A DNA stretch of 64,000 nucleotides, taken from assembly GCA_905221615.1 (NCBI GenBank), contig CAJNDT010003224.1, positions 21,001 to 85,000 of the forward strand, written 5' to 3'. The stretch is from Symbiodinium sp. CCMP2592. Its lineage: Eukaryota; Sar; Dinophyceae; Suessiales; Symbiodiniaceae. Shown here piece after piece: positions 24,842 to 36,700 of this stretch. The notes under the pieces are model-generated. The model was given only the letters and a program-made list of their open reading frames with translations, searched no databases and was not told the origin of the DNA. Position numbers and translations under genes: made by a program. The first letter of the stretch is position 1; every line of letters begins with the position of its first letter.

Positions 24842-25897
24842 TCATACCGTCGGAAACCCACCCACCTTTTGCAGTGATGCTTCGAACAGTTGCACGAGGC
24901 TGCTGAGATGCAATCCCTCTGCTTTTGCTTCCTGGATCACTCGCCATGCCTCTGCCCTCCGACTCGCCGAAGCATCCCGAACCACTGTGTTTGTATCCTC
25001 CGCCCGTATCATCGTATTCATCTTCAGCTGCCGAGCACCGAAGATGGCACACACGAGCTCTTCGAAGAAAGCCGAGTCTGGTAGTGTGTCATGGTCGTTT
25101 AAGCGCTTCGCTGCTTCACAGATGCGCTCCACGGGCTTTCCACTCTGTGCACCCACCAAGAGAGCGAATGAAATTATGTTCGGCTGCACACCTGCTTCAA
25201 TCATGTTATCGAACAAGAAGCTTGCGGCGCCGGCTTCACCAGCTACTGCGCATGCGTCGATTCCTTGGTTCCAATCAATCACATTTAGTTGCTTCCCCCT
25301 TTTCTGCATGAGATCCAGCAAAGTTGCTGCGAATGTAACATTACCTACTTTCGAGGAAGCATACAGCGCAGCGCACATGAGGGAGAGTGCTTGCTCGTCG
25401 CTCTTCCATAGCTCGTCCTGCTGTGCGTCCATCCACAAGGCCGTGATGCGATCTCGCGAGCCAAGCTCACCAGACAGTCTAATGGCACAGCAGTAGCTTT
25501 TCAATGTCTTGCGAACACCCGAGGCACACAGCTCGTCGAATATAGCAATCCCTTTCTTGAACTGTCCACATTTCAGAGCTCCCGCCATTGCGAAGTTGAA
25601 TTGTGGAGCTACAGTTTGACTGGAGGCCCCAAACGTACGTAGGACCGTGAACCAATCCCTGCTGTTTCCAGCAGTCACCATGCTGCTGATTAGATCTCTG
25701 TCTTTGATGGAAAGCCCCTCCACAGACTCGGATTCGTCCGCCGCTCCGAGTTCGAGTTTGACATACAAGTCGCGATCCTCCCTGCCAGGCTGGTACTTTG
25801 ACTTTATGGAAGCGGGCTTCGCGAAATTCAGTGCACCGAAGAGCTGCGAAAGCAGTGCAAGGAACAGCATACACCCAACACGATGTTGTGTCGCCAT
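24842..25897 (-). CDS. Pentatricopeptide-repeat (PPR)-like protein, possibly organelle-targeted
   Basis: A single uninterrupted frame of 351 codons, the longest well-behaved gene-like frame in the region. The start is taken at the second Met (MATQHRVGCMLFLALLSQLF), because this begins a hydrophobic leader; an upstream in-frame Met would add eight residues. The leader is followed by NFAKPASIKSK, a basic, Ser-rich stretch with a Phe, as seen in bipartite plastid-targeting sequences of peridinin dinoflagellates (inference). Helical-hairpin repeats follow: FNFAMAGALKCGQFKKGIAI, IDWNQGIDACAVAGEAGAAS and PNIISFALLVGAQSGKPVER match the PPR pattern. PPR proteins bind organelle RNA and act in its processing, editing or translation; no catalytic domain such as SMR or DYW is visible. 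It ends in a TGA stop at GGFPTV. It lacks introns, unlike its upstream same-strand neighbour. A TPR-type or generic helical-repeat protein is the alternative. Confidence 0.75.
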   Translation of the reverse strand: MATQHRVGCMLFLALLSQLFGALNFAKPASIKSKYQPGREDRDLYVKLELGAADESESVEGLSIKDRDLISSMVTAGNSRDWFTVLRTFGASSQTVAPQFNFAMAGALKCGQFKKGIAIFDELCASGVRKTLKSYCCAIRLSGELGSRDRITALWMDAQQDELWKSDEQALSLMCAALYASSKVGNVTFAATLLDLMQKRGKQLNVIDWNQGIDACAVAGEAGAASFLFDNMIEAGVQPNIISFALLVGAQSGKPVERICEAAKRLNDHDTLPDSAFFEELVCAIFGARQLKMNTMIRAEDTNTVVRDASASRRAEAWRVIQEAKAEGLHLSSLVQLFEASLQKVGGFPTV

Positions 25898-25929
25898 GGC
25901 AGCTGGAACCTGATGCTGCACTGCAGAAG

Positions 25930-26440
25930 ACTGGGCATGTCAGTACGTACTTTGCGGAATCTGTCTAGGCCTTGGGGAAAGAGGATGATTGGCTTTCAGA
26001 ATCTTGTTGTGCCAAGGCCAGGAGAACCAGGATGCCAGAGAACGGTACATGATAGAGAAGTATATAGGTGTATGTACAGCAAGCAGTCCACGTTGTTCCA
26101 GCTACGGCACAGGCAGACTCAAACGATGGAATGCTCGCTGGTGCAGGTGCAGAGAGATTTAACGTTGTTCACACTCAACCCCAATCCTAAAAGCTCATTT
26201 CGCCAGTGTTGCGAATCCACAGGCTCCCAAAACATGCAATGCCAACACACATCTCGGACGGTGAAAGACCATGCAATCACACCAGGATCACATCCTGAGA
26301 CAGTTCCGAGACTACCACCCATGATGTGACGAGAACGGACCGGAAAACGAGTCAGATTTGCATCCCGACTTTGCTGACGACAGGAGCTTCGCCCTCACAA
26401 TGCACATGAGCCATGCTCTGAACGTAGGAGGCCCGTTGTG
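25930..26440. other. Interval between PPR-like gene and last recognised protease exon
   Basis: The protease gene should end here or nearby, since its last recognised exon ends with a GT donor at 26449. I could not identify the final exon or a stop codon. The interval also holds the 5' region of the PPR-like gene. No polyadenylation signal or promoter motif was recognised. Confidence 0.4.
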
Positions 26441-26449
26441 CTACTATAC

Positions 26450-29400
26450 TTTTTGGGACATTTGGAACAGCTCGCCCACCTTCTCACCATTGAAGGTCTC
26501 CAGAACCTGCCGAATCGCCCGAAATGTTGCAGCATATGCTTGTTCGTTTCGTGAAAGCTGTGTCTGTGACCATACCGGTCAGTAGCTGCACTGGTTTTGG
26601 TTCAGACTCTTATTTCTCTCTTCCTCATTATGACCACCTGCCTAGTTTTGATGTGTGGTCATCATTGCTGTGATGTATTTGCACGCAGACGAGCCGTAGA
26701 TGAAGAAAAGACAATGTTTACTAAAAGGTAACCTACTGTAGGTCGTGGAGAGAGCCTATTGTGTCCTGTTATGGTCGTCGAACCCTGATGCAGCCAGCTG
26801 TACTTGATTCATGTACTTATAAGCAATAACTGGCACCGCCGATATTAAGACTGTGAGCGCAGTAACATCGATACTGCGGCCAAAATTCTGCGTCAGCGTA
26901 AGTCGCCTGAACTATGGGAGACATGGGATGCTCCTGTTTATGGACATGCAGGCTTTGCCCGTCAGCAGTGTGATTGCGCACTGCCTCTGTGAAGCCAGAG
27001 CTATCACCATAAGCCCGAAAGCCCTAGACTCGCAAGGTCACACCAACTGCATGCAAAGCGGTATGCACGACAGAGTAGCTCGCCATTTTACGTGGGCGAA
27101 CGGCATCTGGATCCTTAACAGCGCACGACCCGAAGAGCAAAGAACCAGGTCTCAAGCATGAACCTAAGACCTAAACACGTAGCCCAGCACCTCAAACTCA
27201 AAATGCCTCATCCCAAACCATCTCAAACCGGAAGGATGTTCCGACGCCTCATTCTCCAAGTCGGAGTATCCCACCTCAAGTACTTGTTGGGGCACGGTGC
27301 AGGCCCATAACTTTCGGCGCAGATGGGCTGCGCAGGGCTGGAGGCGACAGGTTCGCAAAAGGTGGAGAGTGGATATGTGCGAGGTTTGGTCTCAGCTTGC
27401 TTGGGGTGCTGGAGGCATGGGATTGGCAGGGGAGTGAGGAGAGCATGTGGCTAGCGTGCCCGTCTTTCAGGCTTTACGAATGTCTCGGCGCACGCAAACA
27501 AAACAGGCCACCTTCATGTCCGAGATTGCAATGAAATAAGGGGCAGATCTAGGATCGTGCGAGGAAAACGGTTCCTAAACCTCAACACCCGCCCCCTAGA
27601 TACCGATGAATCCGACGACACATGTGAACTGCGAAGAACGGGCCGAGTGAGACGAGCAGCCGTCACCTCGCTGGCCAAGACCTGCTGCAAGGCTCCCGAT
27701 GTAAGAGTTTAGGGTTCAGCATTTGGGGCTCCTTATGCAGGTTCTGGACTTGGGGTCGGCTACCATACCCGAAATGAAGATGCATGCCAATGTATGTTCG
27801 TCTAGGTGAGGGTAGCATCCATGTCTACGATTCTGGGTGCTCGGCCTGCAAGACTGTATGGCCAACACCTGTAGGTGGTCGCTGTAGGAAGAGAACTCCT
27901 TGTTCCAGAGATACACGTAGTCGCGAATTACTTAGTTATAACCCAACAGACCCTGAACCCTAAACCTTATAACCCTTAAATCTTTGAGCTCTAGCCATGG
28001 CAAGTAAGTCACCTTGCGAATCTGGTTCTCCGCCATACAGTATCTAAATGTATCTAAGCCCAAACCGTTCTTTCCAATTAGTTCTCGAAACCTTCAACTG
28101 GACACTGTCTCCATAAACTCCGAACCTTAAGCCCCATGCGAAACCCGCCAGTCCCAAACTCAATCTACCAAGCCCAAATCCTTCTCGTCCAAACCGGTGC
28201 CCGTACAGGAAACCTCATCCCTAAACCCCCAGAGCCTATGAAACCACATGGGCTCCTGTGAAACCCACTAAGTATCACCGTCCCAAACAAACAAGAGACT
28301 AACAATCAGAATAACAAGCAAAAATCATAACAGTATCAATACTACTAACTGATCGGAATATTGAAAACAACTGCAACAATCACGAAGCTCGTTTCTTCAA
28401 GGAGCCTGGGTGAGGACCACGGGCTCCTGATCCGACTCCCTCGGTGCAATCTCTCGAAAGCTTTCCATGGACTTCTAGGGTTTCGGGTTTAGGTGTTCTT
28501 AACTCGCTGTTCAGGGTTGTTTGCATATGGACTCTAGGTCTCCAGGGCTTTGCTATGGTTCCTTCATGCGGGCCATTCTTCCGTGTTCGCAGGGCTCGGA
28601 CTCCAAGGCTTCAACGATTGAAAGTATTTAAGCAATCAGGGTCTCCGATGTCTGGAGTTTAGGAACCAAACCTGCAAGATCTGCTAAGTCGAACTCGCGC
28701 CCACTACCAAGACGCGGACGGACGAGCCCCAAACACGCTGACAATCCTGAAGCCCAAGTTAAGCCTGCGAGTGCGGTTTAGTTTCCGCGTTTGGCCTGGG
28801 CACTTAAAGCTTAAGAAACCTAAGCCCCAAGCGCCTAAGTGCCAAAGCCTAAACCTAAACCGAACCCCCCCCTCAAAAAACCACACATAATTACAATAAT
28901 AATAAGAAGAAGAATATTAATAACAATAAGAAATACAAAATAATCATAACAACAATATTAATAACTCACAACATTACGCCGAAAGCCCTCCGCCCTGGAG
29001 AGGCTCCGACTCCCGAGTGCCATTCTCCAGGAGATAGACCAGCCTCGGCCCGACCCGGCAATGTGGGAGTTTCTGAAAATCAGGGGTGTTGTCTTTTGGG
29101 GTCCTTTAAAGGGGTTACTACAAGTAATAAGGGTACTATAAGGGTTCTATAAAGGGTTTAGGGTTTAGAGTTTCTGAAAATTAGGGGTGTTGTCTTTTGG
29201 GGTCCTTTAAAGGGGTTACTACAAGTAATAAGGGTACTATAAGGGTTCTATAAAGGGTTTAGGGTTTAGAGTTTCTGAAAATTAGGGGTGTTGTCTTTTG
29301 GGGTCCTTTAAAGGGGTTACTACAAGTAATAAGGGTACTATAAGGGTTCTATAAAGGGTTTAGGGTTTAGAGTTTCTGAAAATTAGGGGTGTTGTGTTTT

Positions 29401-31391
29401 GGGGTCCTTGTAACAAGGATCCTACTATTTACGCTACTAAATTAGGGTTTCCTATTTTCGGAAACTACCATGTGGCGGACGACAGTTTAGAAGTGTATGG
29501 TTAGGCACGCTTTAGGGTTTAGGGCTTGACGGTTTTAGGATTTAAGGGTTTAGGGTTGAGGGATTAATGGTTTGAGGGTTTGGGGGACCAATAGCTTTGA
29601 GGTACGTCTTTTCTGATGGGAACCTTTAGAAGGTTGCTACAGGCTGTTGTGTTTGGGTGAGCAATGCGCTTACAGAGAGGACTTGCTGTAGGTCGACACG
29701 GACGGTGAAGCACTTCCCATTGCTGATTCTCGCATCTTCCAGGTTTCAGCTGTTGGGGGCTGCAGGCTGAGAGTTTGGAGTTTTGCTGTCGTGGGATCTT
29801 AGGGCTTAATAGTGCCTCGACAGTTCGCCCCGCAACCCTAAGCCACAAATCACAACCAAGAAATCCCTTCAACCGTGGGAAGCGAAGCGCGGACAAAAGG
29901 CCCGAATTTCTGTCTAAGCAAGAAGCAGCCTTAAGCTTTAGCCGCTTTAGGGTCTAGGTCTTGGGGAGATCGAAAACCTTGAAAGGAGAGCTGCAGGACC
30001 TCAAGTTTCTGCCTCTGCAGCTGTAGGATTCGGGTGGGGCAAAGGTTAACTCAGCAAATGCTCATCATCAAGTAGGGCATTTCAAGATATACAAAAATAG
30101 CAGCTCGAGGCAGTTCATTAACAAGATTAAGGTAGCTGCCCGTGAGAACCATGATCAGACACTGTAATGACGATGCTGCTGGTTGGGGCTACTCCTGTTC
30201 ATGATAAAAAAATCCTGCAGTACCTCAATGGCCCTAGACTATGGGAATTATGGTATATTCCTTATTATGGGTAATGCAGGATTTATATCATCAACCGTCG
30301 GTTGTTTTGTTCAATATTGTGTCGTGGGGCTCGGCCGTCATCTCCGATGGTCGCTTGTCTGCATAGTCCTCACGGAGCTGCCGCGGCCGCCGTAGGTGCT
30401 GGGAGATTGAAAGCTTCGAGGATCTACGGAGATTGAGGTTTGGCAGAGGCAGCAGGTTGCTTCAACAACTCTTCACACAGGCTGCGGAATAGTTGAGACC
30501 ATGCTTTTGAGCACCATCACTCGCCGCGCACAAGTTGCTCTCCAACTGAGCAGGCCACAAGATGCCAAGCCGAGGACTATACAAACACGAACCCGAATGA
30601 ATACCTGAACTGTACACGGCCTGACCGCCCAGGATTGAATCCCTCAATCCTCAAAAAAACGTCTACATGCTAAACCGTAAAACACGAACTCTAAAGTCAG
30701 ATCGCAAAAAAGCCTAAACCCGAAAAACCCACCACCCTAACCCCTCGGATTGAAGCGACCATAGTATTAGTACTAGTATTAATATCAGTATTAGTATTAG
30801 TATTAATATTAGTATTAGTACAAGCATTAATACTAGTATTGGCATTAGTATCAGTATTAAGGTGAAGTCCTCTCCGAAGGCAGCTTCCAGGAAAGGCTTC
30901 GTCAAGGGCACGAAGACGAGGCCTGAAACAAAGGTCCACGGTTCAGGGTCTGAGGTTGCGGGTTTAGAGTTTTGGGCTTAGAGTTTAAGTTTTGGGGTTT
31001 TCAGTTTAGGTTCAGGGTTTAGAGTTTAGGGTTGGGGTCCAAGGATTAGGGTCTCAGCAACTCAGATAAACATGCACCAGGGAGTTCGACGCAGTGCAGG
31101 AACGACTCACTTCAAGCCTTCTGCGGAGCAAACCTTCATGCGTGGCCATGGCTTGCAGCCATGGCCGAAAGCAACGACTGCCGAGCCCATCTTCGGGGGT
31201 TCCATCCGTATAAGGGAGTCCTGGAACTAAAGTAATGAACTGAAAAAGGAATGCAATGCATATGTGTACTACCTATGTCGTTTATGTGTATCATGTACGG
31301 TACAAGTTGTATTCTTTACTTCCAGAGTCTTGGAGGCCTCCTGCCACGATGTAGCGGGGTGCCGCAGAACCCGCAAAGGCGGCCGGGCCGC
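26450..31391 (-). CDS. Deg/HtrA gene: exons for the C-terminal (second PDZ-like) region
   Basis: Exons, minus strand: 31338-31391 (GPAAFAGSAAPRYIVAG, GC donor), 30870-30922 (LVFVPLTKPFLEAAFGE, GA donor assumed), 29674 to about 29712 (CFTVRVDLQQVLS, strong GT donor GTAAGC), 27661-27684 (QVLASEVT, GC donor), 27248-27274 (VGYSDLENE, GC donor), 26450-26506 (VLETFNGEKVGELFQMSQK, GT donor). The reading Y-I-V-A-G-G-L-V-F-x-P-L-T, then V-L-S-Q-V-L, G-Y-x-D-L-x-N and F-N-G-x-K-V-x-x-L follows the C-terminal region of Deg9-type proteases. The 24- and 27-nt microexons rest mainly on phase and similarity, so they are less certain than the catalytic exons. Linker residues between LEAAFGE and VRVDLQQ look too few, so an exon may be missing. 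Confidence 0.72.
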
Positions 31392-33729
31392 CTGCAGGGT
31401 TCCGGGGCTTGACAAAGGATTTATACTGCAGGGGCCTTGATACTTAGAATAGGGTATATCATGCTATAATTGTGATAAGGAGCCCTGAAAAGGGTTTAGA
31501 GGATTTCATAGGGGCTTGACAGGGCTCTGTTGACATAGGGTCATGGAAGAGCTTTAAAAGTTTCTTTTCTGGTCTCGTTATCGCAATGAAGGGCTGAGGG
31601 GCTTCGGGTTCAGGCTCTTGGCGCTACTAAGGCTCTTTCAACGGCATTGCGGGGGTCACCATGAGACTTTCTAAGGGCTCTATGAGGAGCTTTGGGGTTT
31701 AAGTCGTTTTGGTCTGGACCTGCAGTGGTCGGGTTAGGGCACCGGAAGGAGAAGAACTGCGATGTTGTCGGGCTCTGACTTAATGAACGCATGTTTTCAA
31801 TATTCTTGGGGCTTGAGTTTGCTGATTCAGAAGCCAATGCCGAATGGTCTTATGGGTTGGTTGAAGCATGCCATCGCTGCTAGAAGGGCATCCAGCAACA
31901 CTACCTCTCGGTGACTTTCATCTTCAAGTCTAAACGTTCTAAACCCTTCCCATGCCTGGTTTTGGACTTGATTTAGCTTCCCCACTAAGCCACAGAAATA
32001 AAAGGTTAGACTTTGCGGTTCCTACTAAACTGCAAGAACCCAAAAAGTTTGAAGGTTGGGTGTTGGGGATCTCAGTTGACCCAGGCTTATGGCGCAGGAA
32101 GGACAGCTTTACCCGCCTGCATCTGCAGCCACGAGATCGCGACAGCGAGACAGGCGGAACTGCCAAGAGCGGCCAAACGGAGGAGATCGTTAATTGGACA
32201 TTCACTACTTCAACCCCTAAGGTACAGCTAGCAATCCACAGCCGCTAGCGTCCACCTGTCTCAGTGCGAATGCAGGTTTGCGAAAAGCTGGAGGACTTGA
32301 GGAGCTAAAAGGCTACATGCAGCATTGTAGGGGGGCTCAGATTTCCCAGTAGAGTGGGGACTTAGCATCCGGACGTCAGACATCATCTTGTCCAAAAACC
32401 TAAACCCTAACCCCCAAACCCCACACACCAAACCCCACACTCCAAACCCTTACTAACCCCTAAACCTACACACCCTAGGCCCTGAATGTTCAAGCACCTG
32501 CTTCCCTGAGGGCCATGGACGCCCTAGGCCCGGCTACAGTAGCTGGGAGGTCTCTATCTCAGTGAAACAAAGCTCCAGATATCCTAGATGATTGAATCAA
32601 ATATGGCTAATTATGACTGGAGTCAATACAGGGCGAACTATGATTAGAGTATAGGGCTTGGGGGTACAATGTAGAGGTTAGGGTTGAAACCGCGCAAGAG
32701 GCTATGCGACGCCTTGAGAGACATCTTCTTCACGCCCTCCTCCTGGGCGCGAAGCACCTTTCGCCGTGGTGGGGGCCAGATTTAGGGTGTGGGTGCTGTT
32801 CTGGGGATGAAAGAAAGATGCCTAAATCTACTCGTCAATGTTTCATGGCAGGTGCTGCTATGTGTATTTTGCATGGGTACCACAAAGGTACGACAGAAGT
32901 TAACCGGGTTGTTGCGCGGGCGTCGCCAGCGTTTGACATTGGGACTGCTGGGTTCATTGAGGTTTCGTAAAGCTGTTTGTTAGAGGCTCTAGGTTTCAGG
33001 GATAAGGCTTTTCAGTTCATCAGTTGTAGGGTCCAGGGCTTAATTTAGGGCCCAAAGGCATGGTGCGAACATGAATTTCAGCAGCGGCTACTTTAAACTT
33101 GTGGAATACAGACGTACCCTGAGCAAGAACTTGGCTCCAATGCAATCGATTTGAAGAATCGTCTTCAGGAGTGTCGAAGTTCTAAGGCCCAGCTGAATGA
33201 AGGGAAAACGATGGTGGGAGAAAAGCCTTGCACCCAGAAACAGAAACTGGACAACACCACCCAGGGTGTGACAGGCACGAACGCTTCCGGCTTCTCCCGA
33301 ACTCCCGAGCTACCGGATCCGCAGTGCGGAGTCTTTGAAGCTGCTACGCTGGCTCAAGCGGGCGGAGGCAGAGGGGGGGAGGGGGGGGTGCGCCCTAGTG
33401 GCTGCAGACGCCTCTGATCTCCTCGAGTCGTTTCGGGAATTGGCTTGCAGGTGTTTTGCTTTTCACGGGCCGGCCCTGTTGCTACGAACTGAGTATGGGC
33501 CACCCTCATCCCCGAAACCCTAACCCCCTCAACGCGCTAATATGGATGTATGTATAGATATACATACATGGGTGTATATACACTATGTATAGATTGGATG
33601 GGTATAGACAGACAGATAGCAGATAGATAGATCGATCGATAGCTATAAGAACTCCAAAACGCCTTGCACAACCTCCGAACTCCTCTTGAAGCTCTTGCAC
33701 CCATCCTATACATATATATATATATGTAT

Positions 33730-33770
<41 letters not shown>

Positions 33771-36700
33771 GGAAACAGACAGATAGATACAGAAGAAAAA
33801 GAACACCAGAACGCTCTAGAAACCTCCGATCTCCTCTTGAAAGGCGTCGCCTGCAGCTCGCAGGACTCCCCGGGGAAGCGCTGGTTCAGCAAGTAGGCAA
33901 AGGGGATGCGGCCCCACCTGGGTCCAGATGTCCTTTAAGGGCTCCTTTAAGAAATAGGGGGCCTCCGTTTGGGGCTCCTTTAAGGGCTCCTTCAAGAAAT
34001 AGGGGCCTCCTTTCGGGGCTCCTTTAAGGGCGTTTTGGGGCTCCTTTAAGGGGTCCTTTGAAATAGGGGGCTCCTTTTACGGCTTCTTTAGGCACTGGTG
34101 GACGCGGGCATCTTTGTTTAATTCAAGGGTACCAGGCTAAATGGAGGGCATTCTAAGGCTTTACAGGGTTGGGTGGTATCTTGGAGGATTCTACAGGGGT
34201 ATAGTATGGTGTTCATCCAAAACCCTGCACAAAGTGCCAAAGCCCAAGCAAATGCCTGAGCCGAAACCCTAAAGAAATGAACCTTAAACCTCTGATGCCG
34301 AACCCTCAAGTCCCAATCCCTGCACCGTAAGTCCCCCCCCCCAACTCCTGAAACTCGACCCTCAAACAAATTCCCTCTAGATGCCCCAACACAGGAAAGG
34401 TACTTAACGTGCACTCCAGTCCTTACGAGCTGTACGTCTCGCGTTGAAGCGAAAGCCTTCGGTATGGGGATCTGTAAGTTCCAAGCTCTGTAGATCCGGC
34501 AGGTTTAGGACACCTACTACACATAAATGTCTTTCAATATGGAATTGACCCCAAGTCACTGCTACGCCCGCATGGGACTCCCACGGCATCGCCACTTCCC
34601 CGTCATTGCCAACCTGGAAACGGCAAGCTTCTGGCAGGAGCATCACTCCGTGCTCTTTGGGGGTTTAGGGAGTTTAAGGACCAGCCCTAAGGGTCCATGT
34701 ACCCAAATAGTACACACTTTGGCCCCGAAGTACCTATATAGGGACTACTTTAAGGCCAAAGTATATACTGTTTGGGCACACGGACCCTTAGGGCAGGGCA
34801 TTGGGATTCTAAGAGGGTTGCAGGTTTCCGGCGCGGCTACTCTAAGGTTAAAAAAACTCGGGGCCTCGGGGTCACAGCATGCCTGAGGGTTCAGCGTAAG
34901 CTTCCACACTTTGAGGGGTGCAAAGGATTCAAGCTGTCGTGAAAGATCATGGCCTCTGCATACCATGACTATGGGGGGCATTAAATACTAGTGAAGTAAT
35001 CGTATCTGGAAATCTGGGGAATTGAATCGTATACAGCTGCTACTCACCAACGATTCAGACCCCCACAATGATCACAAACGAAATGGCTGTGAAGTATTCT
35101 TCCCTGCTTCAGTGTGGCTGCATGATGAAGAGAGCCTGTAGGGCCTGGAGTGACGAATGTGCGCTTCCAGGTTTCCCAGAGTTTATGTGGCGTCACGTTT
35201 GATAAGAGTCGAAATCACAACCCCCCAGAGCATATGGTTGAAGCCCTTTCGGGCGCCTTGCGTCCATCCACACTGAGCACCACATCGTCAGGCAGCAGCA
35301 GGCCGTGAGCCGGGCTGGCCGGCTCCACGCACTGAGGCAAGGCTCCAGGCTCTGGCTTTTTGTTCGCATCTGTGGCTTTGTGGGTCTCAGCACGGGCAGG
35401 GGCAAGATTTTGAATTTCAGGTGTTTGAGGGACTCGGATTTGAGGGGTTTCGGTTCCTGTAAGTATGCTAAATCCCAAGTCCTGTAAACCCAAGCCCCCT
35501 AAACCCTACATGGCCCCTACATCCTCTAAACCCTAAGCCCCGGAACCCTTAACCCTCTCTTGCTTTGAATTCAGGTCTCAAGCGCAGGACTTCGCATGTA
35601 GAAGGCCGGGAGGTTCGGGGACTTGGGCTTCGGATTCAGGGTCTATGTAGAGCTGAAACGATTTGCATTGTCTTGTAGCCTTTATCTGGGTGGTCGTCGA
35701 AATTATGGTCCCTTGTTGGATAATTACCCTAAATATTAGGTGCCGGTATAAGAATAAGACCCGGATATTGACAACCACCCATCTATAGTCTCCAATGTAG
35801 CTGCTTGTTGTTGCCTGGTGTCTGGACTAGGGGCACTGCTACAAGTTGGCCGACCAAGAAAAGCAACCACATTGGAGACTGAAAGTGGGGGTTTACAGGG
35901 TTTGCAGGAGCAGAGCTTCAGGGCGACTCGCGCCTCCGTGTTCCGGGCTAGGGCGACGCGGCCTCGCGCCTAAACCCAAAGCCCTTAGCTAAAACATACC
36001 CAACCCAAAGAAACCCAAGCGCAAAAAAAACCCTTTGAAGCCTCTGGGGCTGTGTTTGTCGTTTCTTCTGCTGTTGGCGGAAGATCATCTGGCTTACTGG
36101 GATCCTTTGGGTTCGGACTCGTGACAGAGGTTTTGTTAGGACTCAGCTTTTTGTATTTTTTTGGAGTTAGTGATTAGGTCTTGTAGCTTTCTTTGTTTAT
36201 TAACGGGCTGGTCATTAGGTCCTGTGCTTTTTGTATGCATTCAGGGATAAGCTTGGGGCATCGTTTGTTGTTCTTCCTCGAGGCGCTTCCATGATCAATC
36301 CGGAGCCCCGGCCCTGAAAACAAGAACCGGGCCTTCCGACAAGCCGAAGCAAGCAAAACCTGGGCTACTTAATTTCAGTAAACCCAAAAACTCTTCAGGC
36401 CTACGCCGCGAAACCTCAAATGCCAGACTCTTAAAGCTTGAGCCCCGGAGATCTCCACCCGAGACCCCAAAGCCCCAGCACCCGAAACTCCAAAGCCCAT
36501 ACCGTGTACCAGAAACCATTTCGCAAATCTCCACCACGCTCTGAATCTCTAGGCTTCGGAACTTCACGGCTCTCGTAAGTATCCTCGAACTGCCTTCTTG
36601 GTTTAGGGGCTTAAGAGTCCGTAGGATTCGGCAGGACGTTCCAAATCCCGACGTGCCTTGATCCGGACGCCAGACCTGGCTCAACAAAAAGTGTTGCCTG

